From NCBI GenBank assembly GCA_963681505.1, contig OY811982.1:1775156-1839155 (forward strand): a DNA stretch of 64,000 nucleotides, given 5' to 3'. Numbering within the stretch: the first letter of the stretch is position 1; each line of letters starts with the position of its first letter. Source of the stretch: Eunapius fragilis (lineage: Eukaryota; Porifera; Demospongiae; Spongillida; Spongillidae). A program made the translations under genes and the position numbers. The notes below the pieces were generated by a model, which did not search any database, was not told where the DNA came from, and saw only the letters and a program-made list of their open reading frames with translations. Below, one piece after another: positions 47,701 through 59,700 of the stretch.

Positions 47701-49185
47701 TCCAACCAAACCAATGTCCCTCTCCTGTGTTGAGCTATGTCTCTCCAACCTCTGGTCCATTTGGAGGAGGGACAAGACTGACCATCACAGGCACTAACCT
47801 TGGAGTGACAGCTGGGGACATTGTTAGTGTGACTGTGGGAGGAGTGTCCTGTATGGTACAGTCAGATGGGTACATACCAGGGACACAGGTTGTGTGTGTC
47901 ACTGGAACATACACCTCTGGAGGAATGCAGAATGTATTAATAACTATTAATAGATCTGGTACCATGGCAACAGCACAATCCAACCTCTACACATATGTGA
48001 GGCCATACATCTCTTCAGTATTTCCAAAGTCAGGACCAATGTCAGGAGGTACTAATGTTGTGATTAGAGGAATGTTCCTGAATGTTGGTAATGGAGTGAA
48101 AGGAGTACTACTGAATGGAGCTGTGTGTGTCATATTGTGAGTTGAAGGTTTCCATCCACCATGATGTGTCCATGACCACTGTTATGCACCACCACAGACA
48201 GTCATCACCAACAAAGGTCACATGCACATCATCTGCACAGAATGTGACAGGTGTTGGTTTGGTAACAGTCTACATTGACAGTGAAGTGACCACCAACACT
48301 GAAGTCACCTTTGAATACACAAACAACCCTAATTACACTTTAGTGTCTCCTGTTAGGACCATACCAGCGTAAGTCCTAACCAGATGAACATCATGGTTAT
48401 ACCATTGCTTGATGTTCATTCTTTCTCAGTGGAGGTATCATTCTGACCTTCACTGGAGCCTACCTCAATGTTACCCAGAAGGCTACCTTCCAGTTGATAA
48501 CAAATGGAATGATGAAGGTATGATGGTATGAACCATCATGGCTAACAAGCAGTACCTTATGTTATATTTCTCCACCATCCTTTTCCTCCATCTCAGGAAT
48601 CCCTATGTAACCAGACATTCACCACTCTCAAGTGTTATGCTGCACCCCTGGGTTCAGATCTCAGTGGACCAGGTGTGTACCTGTTCCCTGGTATCAACTA
48701 CACCATTATGATGGATGGAGCTCCTGGACCAGTTGGAGACCCTCTGAAGATTGGAGTGGTCCCAAATCCTGTCTTCACATCAATCAATAAAGATGACCTC
48801 ACCCAGATGATTGGTTCAGTCAAGATCATCAGAATCAATGTAAGAGACATGGTAGTCATAACAGTGATAGAAGTGATGGTCATGTGATCCCCTTATGTCA
48901 GGGTATGAACATCCAGAATGTTGATGTCCTCTCTGAGATCATGGTGACAGTTGGAGGAGAGAGATGTGCAATAGACCTGGGAACTACTACTGATACCGTG
49001 AGGGATCTTATTTGCTAGTGCCTAGACCCATGCCACTCTTTTATGTTCCACAGGTCCTATCCTGTCAGCCTTCCCAAAACCTCTCTGCAGTGTCCACTGG
49101 TTCCTCTATGAGGAGAGAGATCCCCTCTAATGGCATGGTATGATCTTATATGACCTTGCAAATAACCATCCTATTTATGTGTGTT

Positions 49186-49282
<97 letters not shown>

Positions 49283-50660
49283 ATACTTCAGGTAGTGGTA
49301 TCAGTGGGCAGATTCCTGTACTATACACCTGGCAGTATCACATTTGTGGTTGTATTACCATTCCCAGTAGCCGTGGTTGTAGGAGGTGTGGCAGGGGGTG
49401 GAGTCAGCCTCATCCTCCTCCTGGTACTAGTTGTGGCCATCATGTTGGTGGCCCACAGAAGGGATTCTTTGAAGAAGAGTCGTCAGGTGGATGCTCTGAT
49501 GATGCAGATGGAGACACTAGAGACCAACATGGCTGAGGAGTGCAAGAGAGGTAAGAAAAGAAATTAATATTTATGTGTTGGTGAATTCTAACAAAGAGCT
49601 TTACAAAGTTACGCACAATACATGTTTAGATGAATGGTGGATGCTTACTTGCATTGTGCAGTCTACAGGACTATTATAGGCCATTACAGTGTCTTATGGC
49701 CATCACTATGTGTCATATGGGGACATTTTATATATAGTCACCACGGTTAACTAGAGCCATCACAGCCTGATGTTATATTAGTGCGCACCAGCACTAATAT
49801 AGGGGGGGGGGGGGGGGGGGGGGGGGGCTATGGGGGCTATAGCCCCCCCCTTTCGGATAAGTAACGAAAATAATTACGACTAATTAACTACATGTATATA
49901 CGCGCTCACTGCATATATTTTTATAATGCTATACCTGTATTAACTTATGCGCACAAAGTGAAGCATCGTTCCTACTTGAACCGAAATGGTATTTAATTAG
50001 TGCCCCATGCACAGATTTAGAATACAACTTTTTATAATAAGCCCCCCCCCCCCTTTCAAAAATCCTGGATCCGCCCCTGCACCAGTACCGTGTTTGATAT
50101 AGAGCCATTACTGTGTGTTGTATTGAGCCATTGCTATTGGCCTATAGGACATTTTACAGCTGAAATGAACAATAACTTACAGATGTGTGCTAGTTGCTAA
50201 CATAGCCTAAATTCACGCTGAATGAATTTACAATTAAAAAGTAACCAATGCCCATTATTCCATTCCCTCCTCCTCAGCTATCACTTTCCTTATCTATATG
50301 CCATCATCAGCTTTCACTTTCATTGTCCCTCTTTCCCAGCCTTCACAGAGCTGCAGACAGAATTACAGGATGTGGTCAACGTCCAAGACAAGAACTATCC
50401 ATACAGAGACTTCAGATCCTTTGCTATGAAGTTCCTCTTCCCCACTGCCAACAATGACCATCTTATCCTGAAGCCAGTACAGGTGACCCATGCAATTCCG
50501 ACCAATCATGTCAAGCATGTGATGATAGTGGCTCTTGGGGCAAGGAGCATGTTCAAAAACGTATCCTGATTGGTTGAGCTGTGTTATTTCTTATTTTGTA
50601 TTTCGCAACAAAAATTCAATCCATAGAAGTTGTTGGAAATTTACAAGTAGTGTGCATACA

Positions 50661-50702
<42 letters not shown>

Positions 50703-53700
50703 ACCCCAATATTTACAACTTTTAAATCATGCTCTGTCTCTCATTGACTCTCCTTACCCCTTTGCAGTTCCCATGTACTGTAGAGCCAGATGAAGCCTCC
50801 AAATCACTGCAGGTGTTTGGGCAGCTAATTCTGGACAAGCAGGTTTTGCTGACAGTGGTGCGCACCCTTGAGGAACAGCAGGGCAGGTTTACCATGATGG
50901 ACAGGTTAGCTCCAAATAGGTAGGGACACTGGTACTTGTGTCCTCTTCCCCCTGACCATTTCCTGTCGCCTGCCTTTTCATGTTAATTAATTTCTTCTGG
51001 CAGATGCAATGTGGCTTCACTACTGCTGGTGGCCCTACAGGACAATTTGACATACGCAACAGAGTGAGTAGTGATACATGTATTGATACCTAAATATTCA
51101 TTATCTTGAGTTCAAGTTAGGTACATGTATATATGCTTTGAAATGTGAAGAGAGACTATGTTGTGTGTGTCTGTGTCTGTGTGTGTGTGTGCGTGTGTGC
51201 TAGTATAAATATGTGCACACATGTACATATGTACGTACACCCATGTGTGCAAATAGACAAATGTCAGTGGGAGGGCAATCAGACGGAATCTAACTAGATC
51301 AGGTCAATGACAATATAGCATAACCAGTATGTACACAACTTAAAAAAAAAAACGAACAAAATAGTGCTATTTTCAATGCATAAATTGGACAAATATGGTA
51401 ACATGGTCTTGCCCCCAGCATACTTATGGAGCTGCTAAAGACTCACATGACAGCATCAGCCACTTGGGGTAGCCCCAAACTTCTCCTTAGAAGAACAGAG
51501 TCAGTGGCAGAGAAGCTTCTCTCCAACTGGCTCTGCTTCCTCCTATATCCTCACGTCAAGGTATATGAGGCCATACACACCAATAGCTTTCCATACATTG
51601 ATATTAATGATGTACACACATGTAAATTACTTAAACACATGGTCTGTATCCAAGGACCATGTTGGGGAGCCCCTGTTCATCCTGTTCAGAGCCATCAAAA
51701 GCCAGCTGGAGAGAGGTCCAGTGGATGTCATTACTGGAAAGGCAAGAAATTCTCTCAGTGAGGAGAAGCTACTGAGACAGCACCTTGATGTGAACGTGGT
51801 GGAGGGTGTGGTGGAGAATGGGAATGATGTCATTCCCATCAAACTGTTGGACACAGACACTATCTCTCAGGCCAAAGAGAAGATTCTAGACGTGTTGTAC
51901 AGGAACATACCAGTCTCCAGAAGACCACAGCTCTCTGAGGTGGACTTGGAGCTGAGGAGAGGAAATGCTGGCATAAAGCTTCACGACCATGACGATAGCA
52001 ATGAGAGGGATGGAGAGTGGGTTAAAGTGAACACACTTGGTCACTACAAACTGGATCAGATGGTGAGGCTGGTTTTAATTTTGTGCTCCTACATCATGGT
52101 TATCTGAACCTGCGGCAGCAGGTTCAATATAGGATTGATTGAGGGTTGATGAATGTCATTAATAAAACTTAACTAGCGTCTGGAGGGACAACGGAGAAAC
52201 GGATCGCTTATCTCTTTATCGCGGCGGAATGAGAGCACAACGATCTACAGTTCTACGTTTGTTCCGTGTCATAAAACGGTGTGGTTATAGAGAAACAAAC
52301 AATTTCCTGTTTCTCGTGCCCAGTCCTAAAATAATTCTCCATCGTCGTCGTCGTCGTCGTCGTCGTCGTCTTCTTCTTCTTAGGAAGGTATAACTCGAGC
52401 TAGGAACGGTTTAGAAGGACGGGAATAGTACCAATCGCTTCGAAATTTACCGGCACGTTATCCTTACATGTCATATAGACACATATCAAGTTCTATTTAA
52501 TAATGTATGTAATAGATATTTATTAATAATTTTAGTCAGTATAAATACTCTAACCTGCACTAAAAATATCTGGTGTTCCTATCGCAGTTTAGTTGTTGCT
52601 TTGGCTAGTGAAGTTGTTTTTCTAAAAATGCCTTCGCGTAATCAAAAGAAGAGATCTAAGCAACGAGCGGAATACCTCCAAAAGCAAGACGAGAATAAAG
52701 CTAAAGCCCGAGCGCTCTACAAGGCCGATCCCGAAAAGAAGAAGGCCTCTGTACGCGACAGCTACAAGGCCGATCCCGAAAAGAAGAAGGCCTCTGTACG
52801 CGACAGCTACAAGGCCGATCCCGAAAAGAAGAAGGCCTCTGTACGCGACAGCTACAAGGCCGATCCCGAAAAGTAGAAGGCCTCTGTACGCGACAGCTAC
52901 AACGCAGATATTGAATCTAAGCGATCTGCTAAAAGGTGGCGATATGAAGAGGACCTCGAGGAGAACCGTGCTGCTAAAAGGCGGCTATATGAAGAGGACC
53001 TCGAGGAGAACCGTGCTGCTAAAAGGCGGCGATATGAAGAGGACCTCGAGGGAAACCGCGCTGCTAACAGGCAGAAATACGAGGACAATTCAGCTGCCAT
53101 TAAAGCATCTAAAAGGAGTCGGTATTGGAATGACCCCGCGTCCGATTGGCTAAATGTGCTTCCGAGAGGACGCGGTACCGCAGGGGTCACAGCATGCACT
53201 ACCACTACCACCCAATGGTATGTTATGGCATGTTGTATTAACATTAAAAAGCTGTGCATGCAACATTTGTAGAGCATAGTCGGGCGGTGTTTGGTCGGGC
53301 TTGTCACCCTACTACCTGACCAAACGCGGTAGAAGGGCCCGCACAACTATGTACAGCACGGATCTGCACAAAACCATTCACTTCACATGTAAAGCATGCA
53401 ACTGTGTGTACAGTAGTATAGTGTCTATTGTTTTAATCTGATGTATAAAAAGGCTTATTTGAAGGCTTCCTTATCTGTCTAACCATGTACATGTGTTGCA
53501 ACTATGAATATAATTGCAGTTGCAAGGGCTGAGAACTATAGGTGAAATGAAAATAACTGCAACCTTATCCTTCTCCCATATAGCTACTCCTTGTATGAAC
53601 CCAAATCTCATGCACTAATGGAGCTTCTAAGTGAAGTAAATGATGCCTTTTGTAAGTCTCATCCATTGCTAGCTCAAAAGGTTGTTACTAGATCTGCCCA

Positions 53701-56700
53701 TGCAGCAGTAAGTAAGATTGGGGCAGAGGCATTGGTTTCTAAAGCACATGTATCAATTCATGATACATGCAAAAGTGTGGTATTCACCTAACTTAAGCCA
53801 ATCTCATGTACATTTCAAGTGCTTTGTCCATTGTACACACCACCAGCACTATAGCAGCAGACTTTCTTGCCACCACATGCCACCAATAGTCTTGTACTTT
53901 GGCAAATCAACTTGTTGTAGCTACCATAAGGTACTTCTACTCTCACATTTATGTAGTGAAAAATTCAGACATTCTGCCCACACTCATAACATGCAGACCC
54001 TGTCCACAGATATTACTCATCTGAAAACATATCCTTATCAATCTGCATGGTGCCATGTTATCCCAGATCTACATGCAGTCATGTAGTTCACTTCCTGAGT
54101 TCCCACACTATCCAGCTTTACTTCATGTAGGCTACACCTCCATGTTTAGATTGGAGCCTTTTCAAATTTGACCAATAACATTTTAGCACATGCCGTTAAT
54201 ATGATGGAATTGGACCAATAGAAATATAGCACAGTCTGTACACGTGTTAAGGCTTTGCAGGTATAAAAGTCAGTCATGCACCCGCTGAATTATAGTGCAC
54301 TTTGCAAAAAGAGGTAAGAATTTAATAATATACTCTATGTGGATTCACGTGTAAACTTGCTTGAAAAAAGAATAAGGTAAAAAATTTTAAAATCATACTC
54401 TCAGTCTCTGTCACGTACATGTAGATGTCAGCTGAAGACCTTACGGGTTTTTTTAATCAAGAGGGGTCGGAGGAGGAAGAGGATGACATACATCGTCCGA
54501 CTCCTCTCCCCTTCACCCCGCCACCTCCAGAAGCCCCGCCACTCCTACCACCACCAGCAGCACTGCCCCCACCACCACTACCAGCAGCGCTACCACCGCC
54601 GGCACCACCAGCGCTACCCCCGCCAGCACCACCAGCGCTGCCCCCGCCGACACCACCAGCGCTGCCCCCGCCGGCACCACCAGCGCTGACCCCGCCGGCA
54701 CCACCAGCGCTACCCCCGCCAGCACCACCAGCGCTGCCCCCGCTGGCACCACCAGCGCTGCCCCTGCCGGCACCACCAGCGCTGACCCCGCCGGCACCAC
54801 CAGCGCTACCCCCACCGGCACCACCAGCGCTGACCCCGCCGGTGTTCCTGGCGGAACAACAAGCAGGGATAATCCCGCCACCACCACCACCAGCTGCGCT
54901 CCCGCAGGTACCACCGCCGCCTGTGCTCTCCCTGGCCTGCATGGCCACTGCCACCCTGGCAGAATGCAGCATGGCGGGGAGGCCGGGGAGGAGGACGTCC
55001 CCGCAGGAGACGAGGGCGCGGGCGAGGACAATTAACAATAAACACTACTACTTCATATAATTATAATTATAATTATTTAAGTTATTTGTTATTGCATTAA
55101 GAGATAAAGGGGATCGTCCAAATTATATATGCTCTTCCTACATTTCATCGACGGTGAAAAAAAACCTATGAAACAAGTAAATAAAAACATTCTCTAACGA
55201 GAGAGTTGTTGGTATATAGGATTGACCAATGGTGGTGTAAAAAGCACGGAAACAAGAGTGACAGAAATTTTACTGGAAAATTGAAATAGGCCTATATTTA
55301 GCACACAATATAACACACATGCCTGAGTAATGGGCTAAATATAGGCCTATTTCAATTTTCCAGTAAAATTTCTGTCACTCTTGTTTCCGTGCTTTTTACA
55401 CCACCATTGGTCAATCCTATATACCAACAACTCTCTCGTTAGAGAATGTTTTTATTTACTTGTAACATATTTGCACCACTCATTGACCTGGTGGTATTGC
55501 ATGTCCATATATATATCTTCTATCAATCTCATCTCTATCAGTGCATTCTCCACTCCTCAGTCCCAGCTCTATGCAAAGAACCCAAAGTGTCCTCAGCCAA
55601 CGTTCATGCTTACACCACGAACAGAACGTCCTTTGAGTTCATCTAGTAAGTGAAGTGTAAAGTGGCCACAAGTTATGTTCAAGGCATCGGTCCATGCTGC
55701 ACATTATAATATACGAGGGTGTATCCTTAGATTCTATGGTCCACCACATCCCTCTGCCCTCCCATCTCCACCCCTTTCAGACCTGTGATCACATATGTAA
55801 TAAAATACTTGGGGATGATGTAGGCAGAAAAAATTTATGGAACAAATCTTACGATATTTCAAAGCAGATATTGCTGTAGTGCATATTGCTATGTGGTATC
55901 CATGGTAACACGATCTGCACATATGTGCAGAAAGATTGATCATGAGAGAAAATATAACCACACCAGTCCTGGTAGGGAGCCTTACACACAGAAGGTCAGT
56001 CAGAAGAAATAGTCTTTAGAGAGGAAGCACAGAAGAGTTCCTTCTGCTGAATGCATGAGAAAACCAAATGAGTAAATGACTACATATGTTCATTTGTGTA
56101 ACACGGTTATGACTCTACAGAAATAATGATTTTGAGTTAATTGGATGTGTTCATGGAGTGCTAGGTAGTACTGAAAAATAAATGAATTGCCTGCACAGGA
56201 TAGTATGCATCCCCTATGGCCCATGGCTGTAGTATAGTAGATAACCCTATGGCCATTGCTGTATTACACTGCATAATAATTTGGATTGACAATGTATATA
56301 CTATTATTTGTATTCTGTGGCTTGTTTTTCTCATCATATTTTAGGCATGAAAAAAAAAATCAATGAAATGTTTTAATAAGCAATTAAATAAAAAAACCTT
56401 CTCTATGAGAAAGTTGGTGGGATATAGGATTTGAAGGCAACGGTGGTGTAAAAAGCAAGGAAACTACGGTTTGTAATAGTAAGGGAAAATGTCGTAGTCC
56501 TATATTTAGCCTGTTTTTGTAGCATGATGATATCAGCATTTCCCTATGATTTCTGAGCTCATATAGTTACAGTTACACAAATAATTGACACAATGCATTA
56601 ACTTGCGTAAACTAGAGAGTTCTAACAATAACTGCATGCATCTGATCAGCAGCTGACACTGGAATGAAACTATAAAGTCTATTCCAACATCACGTAACGG

Positions 56701-59700
56701 CACTGACAAAAGGCAACGCTTATGCAACGTTCAGCCAATAGAGTCATATTGTAAACCAAGCTTAGTAAGAGTAGGTAGCTACATTTAAATACCTTTGAAT
56801 AACTTTATCGGTAGTACTCTTTCGATGTTCTCGTTTGATATTGCAGGGTACGCTTAGCCTTCACGTACCGCAGTCTCTTCGCCAAGTGAGCAGATTCAGG
56901 ACTCTCCCAATAACGTTGCCTTTTAGCGGACCGTTTCGTTTCTGGGTCTTCTTGATACCGCTCGCCTGCTTGATAGCCATTTTACCGATACCTGTCTTAC
57001 AAGTTATCTAATTATGCGTCTTATATATACCGTATAGTCGATTGTTTACTAAAATATAACATCGACTATTTTATATGAAAGCGGCTCTTCCAGCCTATTC
57101 TGAAGCAACTGGTTAAATTTTCATTGTTTAAAAGTGTTCCTATCCCGAGTTATGCGTGGCCAAGAAGAAGGAGACCATGTTACGGGACTGGGTACGAGGA
57201 CGGGCAGTACCCTTTTGTTCTCTACAACCGCGCGGTTCTCTGTGACATAAAACAAAGACAAAACTGCTCATTTTTGACTTCTAGTTCGATTGCTAAACGA
57301 TCCGATAGTCGGGAGTCTTGTTAGAGACGGGTCGCGTATTTGTAATGAGTTCATAGTCCAACTCAATCCTATATGGAGTTAACGTCGGTCCGATGCTACC
57401 GGGGCTTAGGATATCAGTAACGGGCACTGCTACCTACCCAGGTAGGTGGCCAGGGCCTCGAGGTGCCGATATGGGAATCTAACTTTGTGAAACCGATCAA
57501 TTCGCTACTCAATGAATGTGTGTATCTAATGAATCGGCCTCTATTACAATAGGCATAAAAGAATGCTTCCGACTAGCGAAACTTCCGATGTTGTAGTAAA
57601 TAAAGCTTTTGTTTACTATAGCAGAAATGTCATATACAATATTACTTACACAGTTGCACCACATTCAATAAAAATTATTGTGCAGTTTTATCTGTTTGCT
57701 CCTTTATTTAAAAAAATGCTCATGTGCTCAATTGTCCTCCAGATCTGGACACCATAGGAGCCATCTTGGCCAGTAATAACCATGCTGCTGCTGCAATGGG
57801 AATCACTGAGGGAGAAAGGTACTACCACTTGGTGAGTTACTCCATGCTGATTATTAATTTTACTTATGAGTGCACATACACTTTCAAGCTTAATATTGGT
57901 GCAAATACAGGTACGATCTGAAATGGCAGACACAGATACAGAAGGGAAAGATAAGGCGCAGAGGCAAGACCACATAATCATGTCTGAGGTGTTCCTCACT
58001 AGACTACTATCCACAAAGGTGCAGCTGCCATGATTGGTGTCCAGCTTCTAATAATTAGATCACAGGATGTGTGTCCATCATGTGGGAAATACTAAACTCC
58101 TTCTCATCATTATTGCTGTGAAATGGGACCTATCATATTACATCTCAATTACACGGCTTTCTAGAAAAAGTTTGCATATCCTTTTTGTTACATGAATGTA
58201 ATTTTCATACATATGATTTAAGTATTTTTAGAACCAATAGTGTACATAGGTGGCAAATGCTAATAATGACATTGCAATTCAATCATGTGACTCTAAATTA
58301 TTAACTAAAATCAATATCAAAGCCAAGAGTAATAGAATCCCCACTTTCAAGCTTCAGATAAAATATATAATTTTATTTGTCAAAGTAAGGTCATTTGTAT
58401 TCAATTTTAAAATTGCTTCTAAAATTATCAAAATTAATATTGCAATAATTTTATGCATTTAAATTGTAACCATGTCATGTAAACTATAATAAGCAGATAT
58501 GAATCCTTCCTCTATATGCATATTGTGTCTAGAATGCACGAAGTGTTAAGTAGGATTCTTTCTTCCCCTTTGCAGAGAATCCTTCAGCCTTATGTCGACG
58601 ACCTTTTTAAAGCAGTTTTTGCTGTCACAAGAGATACATCTCCCCCCAAGCCAATCAAGTACCTCTTTGACTTCCTGGACCTCCAAGCAGCAGACATGGG
58701 CATCACAGATCCTGACGTGCTCCACACGTGGAAGACCAACAGGTTAAATTACTGAATTTGCACATACTTTAGCTACTAGTACAGAGTATAGCTGTCCCAT
58801 GCATACATTCTGCTCTGCAACCAATGTAGTCTAACCATTGTTACACATGTACAATAGGGAAGTCTGGTATATCAACCCATTTATAATAATTCCAATGTTA
58901 GTGCATCAACACATTACTAACAATTTGAAGTTTTACACATCGACCACAATTTACATCTCCGACATTAGCTTTCTCTTGCGTTTCTGGGATGGGCTGATCC
59001 AGAATCCAGACTTTATCTTTGACATCCACAAGTCTTCCACAGTAAACTCATCTCTGGCGGTGATATTGCAGGCCTACAAAGATGCCTGCTCCACTACAGA
59101 GGCCAAGTACACAAAGGACACATCCTCAGCCAAACTGCTGTATGTGAATGAAGTGAGGCAGTACAAGGAAGGGGTTAGGCAGTAAGTTTGCAGTCATCAC
59201 ATATTTTTTTGTGTACACATTGTAACCTGGCTGCTTGTGAATTCTTGAGTGCATTTATTCAAAAGAAATGTGTCACATTGTAACCTGGCTGCTTGTGAAT
59301 TCTTGAGTGCATTTATTCAAAAGAAATGTGTATTAGTAATATAATTCATTCTTGTGTGCCCTAGTGTTGTATGATATCATTTATATCAGTAACTAACACA
59401 ACTGATTAGCTGATTTTTAGTTTCATAAAGAATTGACAAATCATCACGTGTGCACAATGTAATGAAAATATTAATGGTAATGCACTACATGCATGATATC
59501 AAAGTATTCCAACCAAATTGTACCTATTAGCCTGTCTGAGCTCCCTACCATTTGTACAGTTAATCCTTCTCAAGGGAAATATAGCAGGCACATCCTGGTT
59601 ATTGCCATTTTTCTTTGCCTATGTTAATGTTTATTGCTATGGTGATTTGTTGTCTTTCACCACAGGTACTACAGCACCATTCAGTCCTTGCCCAAACTGG

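Larger units (their letters stand above)
52104..55464 (+). mobile_element. Helitron-like element HL-3 (3.4 kb, longest copy)
   Basis: It starts TCTGAACCTGC with an 8-bp-arm hairpin, then a GTC triplet run (52340-52380), the lysine-rich ORF (52628), a GC-rich inverted segment near 53275-53345, an extra open region (53585-53790), the proline-rich ORF (54425-55060), and a roughly 290-bp palindrome (55172-55460) ending ACTTG. The insertion lies between A and T in gene C intron 21. Removing it leaves GGTTATAACATATTTGC, close to gene A's GGATATAAACCATCATATTTGC at about 8693, so there is no target duplication. These are Helitron-type habits, though the ACTTG end is not the usual CTRR. Confidence 0.75.

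Noticed and set aside
54457-55038. Gly/Ala-rich collagen- or silk-like protein on the minus strand
   Set aside because: It is the complement of the proline-rich repeat. The start and acidic region conserved with HL-2 are on the opposite strand.
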